From contig DASSDH010000237.1 in NCBI GenBank assembly GCA_035697245.1, positions 1 through 6,892 on the forward strand: a stretch of 6,892 nucleotides of DNA, written 5' to 3'. Position numbers and translations under genes: made by a program. Below the pieces are notes generated by a model. That model saw only the letters and a list, made by a program, of their open reading frames with translations. It searched no databases and had not been told where the DNA came from. Numbering within the stretch: the first letter of the stretch is position 1; each line of letters begins with the position of its first letter. This stretch comes from JACVRX01 sp035697245. Its GTDB lineage: Bacteria; Actinomycetota; Actinomycetes; Jiangellales; Jiangellaceae. Shown piece by piece: positions 1-6,263 of the stretch.

Positions 1-416
1 GTACCCAGCCAGCCGTTCTGGGAGGCGAGCATGATCGCCGCGACCATCGTCTTGTCGCCCAGCTCGGCGAGCAAGAACGCCGAGCCGACCGTGAACACCA
101 CACCGTGGCTACGGCCAGACTGTGGAGCGGGGTCCCCATCCTCGAGATTGTCACGCAGCGTCCAGATGGCGAAGCCGATGAACAGCAGGCCGGCAATCAG
201 GGAGATCCATCGGGTGGGCAGCGCCAGCCCCAGCCCGTAGCCGACCGCGACGGAAATCGCGTTGATCAGTGCGGTGGCGCCGACGATGCCGGTGAGAACG
301 AGTGCCGGCCGGTAGCGGGTCGCGAAGGTCAGCGCCATCAGCTGCGACTTGTCCCCGAGCTCGGCAATGAACACGACGCCGCAGCTGAGCCAGAACGCCG
401 CCCAGAGGTCGGCCAT
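1..416 (-). CDS. GDT1/TMEM165-family membrane cation transporter, C-terminus cut by window edge
   Basis: The first 138 residues of a polytopic membrane protein of the GDT1/TMEM165 (UPF0016) family are visible. Members export or exchange Mn2+ or Ca2+ across the cytoplasmic membrane in bacteria. The family signature appears twice, as expected for its internal duplication: ELGDKS at residues 19-24 and ELGDKT at 118-123. These acidic residues form the cation path in the family. Hydrophobic segments lie at about 5-18, 38-66, 70-87 and 105-117. A polar linker (RDNLEDGDPAPQSGRS) joins the two halves at 88-103. The last helices lie beyond position 1. The ATG at 416-414 is chosen because an in-frame stop (432-434) sits just upstream; a TTG immediately before it is the only other choice. 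No clear Shine-Dalgarno precedes it, so the transcript may be leaderless or weakly translated. It is divergent from the csbD-like gene. Family assignment is firm; the ion is inferred. Confidence 0.9.
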   Translation of the reverse strand, partial: MADLWAAFWLSCGVVFIAELGDKSQLMALTFATRYRPALVLTGIVGATALINAISVAVGYGLGLALPTRWISLIAGLLFIGFAIWTLRDNLEDGDPAPQSGRSHGVVFTVGSAFLLAELGDKTMVAAIMLASQNGWLG

Positions 417-461
417 CAAGCTATGGGACCACTATCCGCCACCCTTGATCGACGTCGAGGT

Positions 462-485
462 GAGTAAACGACCCGGCCCGGGTAA
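462..485 (+). promoter_or_regulatory. Candidate stress-sigma promoter of the csbD-like gene
   Basis: GAGT (462-465), a 14-base spacer and GGGTAA (480-485) resemble the GNNT-N14-16-GGGTAY pattern recalled for the SigB-type stress sigma factor of Streptomyces; the last base deviates. The -10-like block overlaps a perfect inverted repeat, ACCCGG-C-CCGGGT (471-483). A 10-bp palindrome TCGACGTCGA lies just upstream (449-458). The implied 5' leader would be about 45 bases. CsbD genes are general-stress genes in Bacillus, which fits, but the promoter is a pattern match only. Confidence 0.4.
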
Positions 486-536
486 GAGATGAGCACGGGA
501 TGGCTCCAACCGTGGGGCCCGATCAGGAGGTAGCAG

Positions 537-710
537 ATGGGTGCCGATGACAAGGCCCGCAACATGGCCGAGGACGTTGGTGGCAAGGCCAAGGAAGCCG
601 CCGGCAAGGTGACGGACAACGAGCGGCTCGAGGCCGAGGGGCAGGCCGACCAGGTCAGCGCCGACGTCAAGCAGACCGGCGAGAAGATCAAGGACGTCTT
701 CAAGAACTGA
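537..710 (+). CDS. CsbD-family small stress protein
   Basis: A complete 57-residue, highly charged, soluble protein of the CsbD family. These are small helical proteins of unknown biochemical role, induced by general stress in Bacillus subtilis (SigB regulon) and in many actinobacteria. Visible features are the N-terminal DKARNMAEDVGGKAKEAAGK stretch (5-24) with its repeated GGKAKE-type pattern, an acidic middle, and a KQTGEKIKDVFKN tail. There is no cysteine, signal peptide or membrane segment. Length and composition match the family. The start is fixed by a consensus AGGAGG at 525-530, six bases before the ATG. It stands alone on the plus strand, divergent from the transporter gene and followed by a strong hairpin. 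Confidence 0.92.
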   Translation: MGADDKARNMAEDVGGKAKEAAGKVTDNERLEAEGQADQVSADVKQTGEKIKDVFKN

Positions 711-726
711 CCAGCCGGGGAAGGTT

Positions 727-763
727 CGGGCCCTGGCCGCCATCGCCTGGCTGCCGGGGCCCG
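727..763. terminator. GC-rich hairpin between convergent csbD-like gene and small ORF
   Basis: An 11-bp stem (727-737 with 753-763, one T-G wobble) encloses a 15-base loop. It lies 17 bases after the csbD-like stop and 22 bases beyond the stop of the convergent ORF at 785. No T-tract follows on either strand, which is usual for actinobacterial hairpin terminators. It can serve both strands. Confidence 0.65.
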
Positions 764-784
764 ATCATGTCGGCATGGCTGGTT

Positions 785-970
785 CTACACGTTGATCCCA
801 ACGTTCATGGCTGCGATGTTGATCGACGTGGTGACGACGACTTGCGTCGGGTCCATCGGCGGCTCGTCCGGGTAGGTACCCCGGATATCGGCCTCGCCGT
901 CGCGGACGAACGAGATCACTCGCCAGATACCGCGAGCGGAGGTCCGCAGGGCTTGCACGACGGGGCCCAC
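785..970 (-). CDS. Small hypothetical protein, 61 residues
   Basis: I do not recognise this protein. Support for coding comes from an AGGAG ribosome binding site (977-981) six bases before a GTG start, third codon positions that are mostly G or C, and an uninterrupted frame to a TAG. The sequence runs from a basic, amphipathic N-terminus (ALRTSARGIWRVISFVRDGE) through an acidic and proline-rich centre (TYPDEPPMDP, 32-41) to a hydrophobic beta-like C-terminus (TQVVVTTSINIAAMNVGINV, 42-61). There is no signal peptide, cysteine or obvious catalytic motif. It begins 41 bases after the oxidoreductase stop on the same strand and could be the promoter-distal gene of that transcript. The intervening gap holds a short hairpin, CCGGT/ACCGG around 986-1003. 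The frame stays open further upstream, but that part overlaps the oxidoreductase and is a shadow. Confidence 0.55.
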   Translation of the reverse strand: MGPVVQALRTSARGIWRVISFVRDGEADIRGTYPDEPPMDPTQVVVTTSINIAAMNVGINV

Positions 971-1011
971 GGCATTCTCCTGACCGGTGTTGCCAACCGG
1001 CGATAACCCCT

Positions 1012-2001
1012 TCAGTCTAAGCCGCCCGCCGACACCGTGACGACGAGCTTCCCGCGTGCGTGGCCATCCGCCAGACGCCGGATGGCCGCAGCGGCGTCGC
1101 TCAGCGGATATGTCTTCTCGATGACCGGCGTGACCTCGCCAGCCTCGATGAGCTCCTTGAGAACGAGCAGGTCCGCAGCGTTCTCGCCCGAGACGAGCGC
1201 GCTCAGCTTCTGACCCACGAACGGTGACAGCATGAGCGCCCACAACGCACGATCGAAGCCTCCGGTCCACTTTCCTCCCCCTTCTCCGCCGACGATCACC
1301 AGGGTTCCCCGCGGTGAGAGGGCACGGCGGAGTTGGGACAACGATCGGTTGCCCGCGGTGTCGAGGATGACGTCGTAGCGCCGGCCGCCGCCGGCGAAGT
1401 CGTCACGGGTGTAGTCGATGACCTCGTCCGCGCCAATCGATCGGACCAGGTCCACCTTGGTCGTGGAGCACACGCCGGTGACATGCGCTCCGAACACCTT
1501 GGCGATCTGCACGGCGAACGTCCCCACGCCTCCGGCGGCGCCGATGATCAGGACCTTGTGCCATGCCTGGACCTGTCCCCTGTCGCGAAGACCCTGGAGG
1601 GCAGTGAGAGCGGAGACAGGGACGGCCGCCGCCTGCTCGAATGTGAGATTCACCGGCTTGGACGCCACCTTGGCCTCGTCGGCGCAGGCGTACTCGGCGA
1701 AGGAGCCGTCGCAGGTGCCGAACACCTCGTCGCCCCGCTTGAACCGGGTCACGTTCCTGCCGACTGCCTCGACCCGCCCGGCAACGTCGGTGCCTCGAAC
1801 ACGATGCTTCGGCGTGCGCAACCCGTACCCCATCAAACGCACCAGGTACGGCATTCCCGTCATCAGGTGCCAGACGCCTGGATCGACCCCGGCCGCGCGA
1901 ACTATCACCAGCACTTGGTCGTCTCCGACCACCGGCTTGGCGATGTCCTTGAGCTCGAGCACATCCGTCGAGCCGTATGTGCCCTGAACGATGGCTTGCA
2001 T
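1012..2001 (-). CDS. Zinc-independent MDR-family NAD(P)-dependent oxidoreductase (quinone reductase-like)
   Basis: A 329-residue cytoplasmic enzyme of the medium-chain dehydrogenase/reductase superfamily, closest in pattern to the quinone oxidoreductase / enoyl-reductase branch. The N-terminal GroES-like domain starts with the family-typical MQAIVQGTYGSTDVLEL and carries the RGTDVAGRVEAVG stretch at about 70-81. The Rossmann domain has the nucleotide loop GAAGGVG at about 154-160, followed by AVQIAK. The zinc-binding GHE motif and the structural zinc cysteine cluster of alcohol dehydrogenases are absent, so zinc-free reduction of a quinone or enone using NADPH is the likely chemistry; the substrate is unknown. 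The start at 2001 is preceded by GGGAGG with a five-base gap and matches family N-termini. An in-frame ATG at 2028, with its own AGAGGA, would add nine residues. It is divergent from a TetR-type regulator whose probable operators lie upstream, so substrate-induced derepression is plausible. Confidence 0.85.
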   Translation of the reverse strand: MQAIVQGTYGSTDVLELKDIAKPVVGDDQVLVIVRAAGVDPGVWHLMTGMPYLVRLMGYGLRTPKHRVRGTDVAGRVEAVGRNVTRFKRGDEVFGTCDGSFAEYACADEAKVASKPVNLTFEQAAAVPVSALTALQGLRDRGQVQAWHKVLIIGAAGGVGTFAVQIAKVFGAHVTGVCSTTKVDLVRSIGADEVIDYTRDDFAGGGRRYDVILDTAGNRSLSQLRRALSPRGTLVIVGGEGGGKWTGGFDRALWALMLSPFVGQKLSALVSGENAADLLVLKELIEAGEVTPVIEKTYPLSDAAAAIRRLADGHARGKLVVTVSAGGLD

Positions 2002-2071
2002 CGTGGCCTCCCGGACCGTTGTCTCCATGGTCGTCCTCTCCCTTAGCTCCGGGCCGGGCAACACGCCCGGG

Positions 2072-2084
2072 CTTACGGTGTAAG
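2072..2084. promoter_or_regulatory. Perfect inverted repeat CTTAC-GGT-GTAAG, probable TetR operator 1
   Basis: A 13-bp 5-3-5 inverted repeat with no mismatch lies between the divergent oxidoreductase and TetR-type genes. It falls just downstream of the likely start of the oxidoreductase transcript (minus-strand TATGGT -10-like box at 2099-2094), where a bound dimer would block transcription. Its closest relative is the second repeat 23 bp away. Confidence 0.65.
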
Positions 2085-2094
2085 GCAAGGGTAC

Positions 2095-2107
2095 CATACA
2101 GCGTAAG
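2095..2107. promoter_or_regulatory. Imperfect inverted repeat CATAC-AGC-GTAAG, probable TetR operator 2
   Basis: This copy matches operator 1 in nine of ten half-site positions. Its start is 23 bp from that of operator 1, about two helical turns, so both would lie on the same face of the DNA. It overlaps the minus-strand TATGGT box (2099-2094). It also covers the position expected for the -35 region of a plus-strand promoter whose -10 box would be TAGACT (2119-2124). A single further half-site, CTTACGGT (2130-2137), lies just ahead of the regulator gene. Binding is inferred from symmetry and position. Confidence 0.6.
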
Positions 2108-2161
2108 GCTGCCCAGCCTAGACTTTGCACTTACGGTCGGTTCCACGCCTAAGGACGCGAG

Positions 2162-2845
2162 ATGACAACTCAAACCGAGCCGATATCGGCGCCGCGGACT
2201 CCACTGACCAGGCAGCGGGTACTGCACGCTGCCGTCGCCCTGGCGGACCGAAACGGCGTCGGGTTACTCAGCATGCGCAAACTCGCGCAGGAGCTCGGGG
2301 TCGAGGCGATGTCGCTGTACCACCATGTGGCCAAAAAGGACGACGTCCTCGACGGCATCGTCGACATCGTCTTCAGCGAGATCGACCTGCCCGAAGACGG
2401 TGCGGACTGGAAGGCGGCCATGCGGGAGCGGGCGATCTCGGCTCGCGAGGCGCTGCGGCGCCACCCATGGGCGATCGGCCTGATGGAGTCACGGTCCTCA
2501 CCTGGTCCGGCGACGTTGCGACACCACGACGCCGTGCTCAGGGTTCTTCGCACCGCAGGCTTCACAGTCGAGATGGCCGCCCACGCGTTCTCCCTGCTGG
2601 ACAGCTACATCTACGGATTCGCGCTGCAGGAGACGAGCCTGCCGTTCGAAACCTCTGAAGAGCTCGTCGACGTGGCGCAGACGATCTTGGAGAGTCTCCC
2701 CGCCGACGAATACCCGTACCTCACCGAGATGGTGGAACACGCCCTCCAGCCTGGCTACGCCTTTGCCGCCGAGTATGAGGTCGGGCTTGACCTGATCCTC
2801 GACGGGATAGCCCGGGCACACGAGGCGGCCGCATCCGGCGGGTAG
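2162..2845 (+). CDS. TetR-family transcriptional regulator with TetR_C-type ligand domain
   Basis: A 227-residue one-component repressor. The N-terminal TetR DNA-binding domain spans about 15-62. Its helix-turn-helix is MRKLAQELGVEAMSLYHHV (38-56), with the YHHV end typical of the recognition helix. The C-terminal half is helical and resembles the TetR_C_1 class (tetracycline repressor-like). It includes RSSPGPATLRHHDAVLRVLR (111-130) and the AFSLLDSYIYGFALQE helix (142-157), a likely part of the dimer and ligand pocket. AAGGA at 2151-2155, six bases before the ATG, supports the start. It is divergent from the oxidoreductase, with paired inverted repeats between, so it probably represses that gene and itself. 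The effector is unknown; a hydrophobic or aromatic compound handled by the enzyme is a guess. Confidence 0.88.
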   Translation: MTTQTEPISAPRTPLTRQRVLHAAVALADRNGVGLLSMRKLAQELGVEAMSLYHHVAKKDDVLDGIVDIVFSEIDLPEDGADWKAAMRERAISAREALRRHPWAIGLMESRSSPGPATLRHHDAVLRVLRTAGFTVEMAAHAFSLLDSYIYGFALQETSLPFETSEELVDVAQTILESLPADEYPYLTEMVEHALQPGYAFAAEYEVGLDLILDGIARAHEAAASGG

Positions 2846-2847
2846 CC

Positions 2848-2880
2848 GCGGAGCCGGTCTCGTCTCGAGACCGGCTCCGC
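2848..2880. terminator. Bidirectional hairpin terminator
   Basis: A perfect 15-bp stem (GCGGAGCCGGTCTCG, 2848-2862, pairing with 2866-2880) with a TCT loop starts three bases after the TetR-type stop. It lies 17 bases past the end of the convergent protease gene. No T-tract is present on either strand. The length and perfection of the stem make it a strong terminator candidate for both genes. Confidence 0.85.
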
Positions 2881-2897
2881 ACTCGTGTGACTCCCGA

Positions 2898-4997
2898 CTA
2901 CCCCTGACCCACCCCCGAACCGGTGAGCCGGAAGACGTAACCCGCGTCCAGCACCTGGATGTCGCCACCAGTCAGGTTGGAGATGATGACCGTCACTTCA
3001 TCCTTGGTGCCCCGCAAGCAGGTCGAAGAGAAGCCAGATACGTCGAGTGAGTCACCCTCGAACCGGTAGACGTAGTTGCCCACGTTGTCGACGGTCTCGC
3101 CGGCCGACGTTATGCCGGGCGTCAGGTCACAGGGCGACAGCACCTGCACGACCCAGTCGTTGTCCTGGATGCCCGTCGTCTCGATCCAGTTGCCCGGCTC
3201 GGAGGAGAGCGTCGCCGGCTGGCCGCCGACGGTGACGTCGTCCACGAAGAACCCGGTGTCCAGGTACGCCGCGTCCGTCGAGTAACGGAACCGGACGTCC
3301 GTCGTGCCCGCCGGAAGCGGTGCGCTGTGCAGGTGGACGTACGTCGGGTCGTCGACGAAGTACGCGCCACCTGACGTGCCGGTGAGGCCGTTGCCTTCCT
3401 CGTTGTTGTCGTGCGGGTTCGTGTCCGTCGTGACCTCGGTGCCGCTCTCGTCGAACAGCGAGACGGTGACCCACTCACCGTCCACGAGCGCCTCGAGGTA
3501 GCCATAGTCCCAGCCCTCCTCGATGAAGTACCAGGTCCAGAAATCGACCACGGCACCGGGCGCGGTCCCCGCGCTCGCGACGTCGAGGACGTTCTCGTTC
3601 TGGCTCTCCGCGCCGCCCCACCAGTGCGTCGGCTCGCTGTGCGGCGCGACTCGCCCGGTCGGCTCGCCCTCGAACGTGAACCCGAAGACGGGGCCCGGGT
3701 TCCGGAATGTCTCGTACGAGACGCCGAACGGCAGGGCCGTCTGGGCCGGCACCTTCGGGAAGTGCTGCCACTTTGCCTCAGGCATCCGGCCGAAGTACTG
3801 GCCGCGGCCGCTCCAGAACAGGTCGTTCGCGATGTCGACGGTCCAGCTGGTGAACGCCGGGTCACCGAAGTCGATGTTCTTGATGTCCCAGCGATCGGAG
3901 CCCTCGTCGTCGAGTTTGACGGCTATCGCCCAATCCTTGAAGAGCTCTTCGGCGGAGCGGAGGTCGGCACCCGTCATGGCATTGAACTGGTCGATGGCCG
4001 CCTGCACACCTGCCATGCCGTCTGCGGCGTTCTGGAAGATCAACTTGATCAGCAGGTCGCCGCCGGCGCCGTCATACTCACTGTCCGGGCTGTAGGTGCC
4101 GTCGCCGTTGCCACCGGCCTGCTCCCAGAGGTAGAGGAAGTAGGTCAGGGAGGCACCGTAGTTCTCGAGGCCGCCACCCCATCTCGTCAACGAGGTCTCC
4201 CGGTGGAACACCTGGTGGTAGGTGAGGTGTGAACCGCCGATGCTGTACCCGTTGAGGAAGATCGCCAGGTCGGCGAGGCCCTCGTCGACCCACGACACCT
4301 CGCCCGGGTCGGAATAGTTCATCAGCAGGTGCTCGAGCTCGTGCGCAATCACGCCCTCGTACAGGTTCGGGACTGCGGCATCGTCGCCGATGCGGTTGGC
4401 CCAGTCGTAGGCGTCGATGACGATGACGTTCATGCCGGCTTCGTCGATGTACTCGGGCGCGAAGTAGCCGGCGGTGTAGGTGCTCACGGAGCAGTCGTAG
4501 TAGGAGTCGTCCTGGACGTTGTAGACGAGCATGACGAGCGCGTCACTGCTCGTGCCGTCCTCTCCGACCGCGGTACCGACGTCGCCGAAGTGCGCCTCGT
4601 CCACCGCGACGATGTGGCTGGCGAGTTCGTCACCCAGTTGGTCGATCTGCGCTTGGGTGATGAGGTAGTCGGTCGCGACGTTGTCCGCGCACGGCGTGAA
4701 GTCGTCGTTCGGGTTCTGGTCAAAAGCCGGGTCGAGGCTGGTCACGCCTTCGGCGCCACCGATGCCGCCTTCCGGCACGTAGATGTAGACAGGCGTGCCG
4801 TCTGGGGCCTCACCGTCGTACGCCAACTCGAACGTCTGGTGATAGGACCCACCGGCCGCGCTGTCGTTGATATGGACGAGCATCTCTTCATCACCGGGCT
4901 CGCCCACGGTGTGGGCCAGGGCCGGTGTCGTGTACGTAGCCAGTGCGGTAACGACGGCACCGACCGCGACACTCCGAGTCAACCTTCGCACGGACAT
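2898..4997 (-). CDS. Secreted zinc metalloprotease with InhA-like C-terminal domain
   Basis: A 699-residue exported protein. The start at 4997 is preceded by GGAGGGG (5001-5007); an in-frame ATG at 5009 would put that site inside the gene. A Sec signal peptide is clear: MSVRRLTRS, a hydrophobic run to about 24, and ALA at 26-28 before HTVGEPG. The catalytic domain has the zinc motif HELEH (219-223) and a downstream third ligand candidate, E239, in WVDEGLADLA. This HExxH-plus-Glu arrangement recalls the M30 hyicolysin and related gluzincins. Residues about 435-590 form a beta-rich region like the C-terminal domain of immune inhibitor A (M6) proteases, with GTSGG (540-544), VHLHSAPLPAGTTDVRFRYSTD and TGFFVDDVTV. 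Cysteines 103/169 and 623/660 could form two disulfides. There is no sortase signal or final membrane helix, so release into the medium is likely. Peptidase role is well supported; the exact family and substrate are not. Confidence 0.85.
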   Translation of the reverse strand: MSVRRLTRSVAVGAVVTALATYTTPALAHTVGEPGDEEMLVHINDSAAGGSYHQTFELAYDGEAPDGTPVYIYVPEGGIGGAEGVTSLDPAFDQNPNDDFTPCADNVATDYLITQAQIDQLGDELASHIVAVDEAHFGDVGTAVGEDGTSSDALVMLVYNVQDDSYYDCSVSTYTAGYFAPEYIDEAGMNVIVIDAYDWANRIGDDAAVPNLYEGVIAHELEHLLMNYSDPGEVSWVDEGLADLAIFLNGYSIGGSHLTYHQVFHRETSLTRWGGGLENYGASLTYFLYLWEQAGGNGDGTYSPDSEYDGAGGDLLIKLIFQNAADGMAGVQAAIDQFNAMTGADLRSAEELFKDWAIAVKLDDEGSDRWDIKNIDFGDPAFTSWTVDIANDLFWSGRGQYFGRMPEAKWQHFPKVPAQTALPFGVSYETFRNPGPVFGFTFEGEPTGRVAPHSEPTHWWGGAESQNENVLDVASAGTAPGAVVDFWTWYFIEEGWDYGYLEALVDGEWVTVSLFDESGTEVTTDTNPHDNNEEGNGLTGTSGGAYFVDDPTYVHLHSAPLPAGTTDVRFRYSTDAAYLDTGFFVDDVTVGGQPATLSSEPGNWIETTGIQDNDWVVQVLSPCDLTPGITSAGETVDNVGNYVYRFEGDSLDVSGFSSTCLRGTKDEVTVIISNLTGGDIQVLDAGYVFRLTGSGVGQG

Positions 4998-5009
4998 ACT
5001 CCCCTCCAT

Positions 5010-5222
5010 GGGCCACGTTTTCCGGGCCTCGCGCCGGGCCGCAAGTAACTGGGTCACAGTCACACCGCGTCCCTTCCAACCGGTGACCGTGCAGCAGTCA
5101 GACCACGCACGGCACATTGCCGGAAGGAATCTGCCCAAGGGCAGTTACGACCTAAACCAGGTCAGCCGCCCGGGCCGCCGGCGACGCACTCGACAACCTC
5201 GCCGGAAACCTGGCGAGTGGGC
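5010..5222. other. Divergent non-coding region between protease and broken LysR-type gene
   Basis: No intact gene is supported here. It should hold the protease promoter (minus), but I find no convincing -35/-10 pair. It contains the near-perfect palindrome CTGCCC-AA-GGGCAG (5131-5144) and CCGTGC/GCACGG arms at 5087-5092 and 5107-5112. A hairpin lies at 5198-5217 (CTCGCCGG, AAA loop, CC, one bulged T, GGCGAG). From 5156 the second forward frame stays open up to the LysR fragment and reads alanine-rich, so part of it may be decayed coding sequence. Confidence 0.4.
5131..5144. promoter_or_regulatory. Palindrome CTGCCC-AA-GGGCAG in protease upstream region
   Basis: Two perfect 6-bp arms around AA lie about 135 bases upstream of the protease start, in the space between it and the divergent LysR-type gene. 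LysR-type regulators commonly bind dyads in such divergent regions, so a regulatory site is possible. It could equally be a small hairpin with no role. Confidence 0.3.
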
Positions 5223-6138
5223 ATGCCCGGCCGGCCGGCATCTCCGCCCTGGCCACCGCGCTGGAGCTCGCCGGCTCCGGGTGGCGGCTGACGAGCTCGG
5301 AATCGCGCAGCCGACTCTCTCCGAGCAGATCCGTAAGCTGGAGCAGCATCTGGGGGTGTCACTGTTCACCCGAGCCAAGCAAGGGCCTCACCCTGACCGA
5401 GGCGGGTCAGCAGTTCCTGCCGCACGCCCGCCGGGTCGCCAGCGACTACACCGCGGCCCTCGAGTCGATCTCGGGTATCCGGGACCGCGAGGCGGGCACC
5501 GTTTCGTTCGGGATGTTCAACAGCGGTCCGTTCGTACTGTCCGGACTCATCCCCGCTTTTCGTACGCTCTACCCCAAGATCACCGTCAGGGTCGTGGGAG
5601 CCAACTCCGCCCAGGTCGCCGACGCCGTCCGCTCGGGACGGCTCGAGGCCGGCGTGGTGGCCCTGCCGATCGACGCGCGAGGGCTGACCATCGGCGAGAT
5701 GCTCTGGTCCTGCGAGGCCGCGTACTTCCATATCGCCCCCGCCGCGACGGCGGCACCGGTGTCGATTCAAGACCTCACCAAGCGTCCGCTCGTGCTTCCC
5801 TACGCGAGTTGGGCCGACACCGACCCACCCGACGGCAGCTGAACGCGCGAGCCCAAGGGTTGGGTCACCCGCTGGTGCCCGACATCGAGGTGGAGACCGG
5901 TGCCGCTGCGTTGTCGATCGCGGCGAGCGGGGTGGCCGGTGCCGTGGCGTCGGTGCCGGTCGCCGAGGCGCTCGGCTACACCAAGAAGCTCACCTGGGTC
6001 AGCCTCGACCCGCCGCTGATCGAGACCTTCGCGGTGATCACCCGCGACCCGACCAGCCTGTCACCGGCGACCGAGGCCATGATCGGGCTGATCAACCGGC
6101 ACATGCGCATGCTCCACCGTGAGTACGAGTCGGCGTGA
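5223..6138 (+). pseudogene. LysR-family transcriptional regulator, multiply frameshifted
   Basis: The pieces join into one LysR-type regulator, but no single frame encodes it. HTH remnant: ALATALELAGS in frame 2 (to about 5278), then RVAADELGIAQPTLSEQIR and KLEQHLGVSLFTRAKQ in frame 1. At about 5380-5388 one extra base moves the protein to frame 2 (LTLTEAGQQFLPHARRV, then AGTVSFGMFNSGPFVLSGLI, the start of the substrate domain). At about 5808-5822 one missing base returns it to frame 1 (TRRQLNARAQGLGHPLVPD through HREYESA, TGA 6136-6138). The 5' end is uncertain: ATG 5223 is at a plausible distance but in a third frame, next to the repetitive CCCGGCCGGCCGG tract. Total length is close to a normal 300-residue LysR protein. 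Apart from the shifts no internal stop is seen, so decay is recent or the assembly has indel errors. It is divergent from the protease gene, which it may once have regulated. Confidence 0.8.
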
Positions 6139-6180
6139 ACCTGGTGATCCCGCAGGTCGTCTACGTTGCTCGAGACCTGA

Positions 6181-6193
6181 ACAACAGTGTTGT
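6181..6193. repeat. Inverted repeat ACAACA-G-TGTTGT
   Basis: A perfect 6-1-6 dyad in a locally A/T-richer stretch 43 bases after the LysR remnant. It belongs to a run of three dyads (with 6229-6248 and 6265-6279) between that remnant and the small HTH gene. It could be an operator or recombination site; nothing in the sequence decides. Confidence 0.45.
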
Positions 6194-6228
6194 AGTTAGC
6201 CATGCACGGTGCCGATTTGTGGACCTAA

Positions 6229-6248
6229 GGGGTCGTTTGTCGAACCCC
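6229..6248. repeat. Hairpin GGGGTCG / CGA-A-CCCC
   Basis: A 7-bp stem with one bulged A (6244) and a TTTGT loop (6236-6240). It lies between the two other dyads of this intergenic stretch and could act as a terminator for upstream transcription or as part of a mobile-element end. Confidence 0.35.
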
Positions 6249-6263
6249 CCCTATCGGGACATA

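Noticed and set aside
31..467. Plus-strand open frames over the transporter gene
   Set aside because: They read low-complexity, Arg/Gly/Pro-rich peptides, and the opposite strand encodes the duplicated ELGDK transporter.
417..536. Manganese (yybP-ykoY) riboswitch in front of the GDT1-type transporter
   Set aside because: Such transporters are often under this riboswitch, but the minus-strand leader shows none of the conserved loop sequences and the transporter lacks a clear leader.
1333..2046. Long plus-strand open frames opposite the oxidoreductase, and similar ones opposite the protease (3411-4232, 4329-5048)
   Set aside because: These are antisense shadows typical of GC-rich genes; they lack ribosome binding sites and family features, while the minus-strand frames give clear proteins.
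2140..2160. Alternative TetR promoter with TTGCAC (2125-2130) as -35 and TAAGGA as -10
   Set aside because: The -10 match is poor and would coincide with the ribosome binding site; TAGACT at 2119-2124 is a better -10.
5513..5842. A separate 109-residue gene
   Set aside because: It is the middle of the broken LysR-type regulator (substrate-binding domain), continuous in sense with the flanking pieces in another frame.
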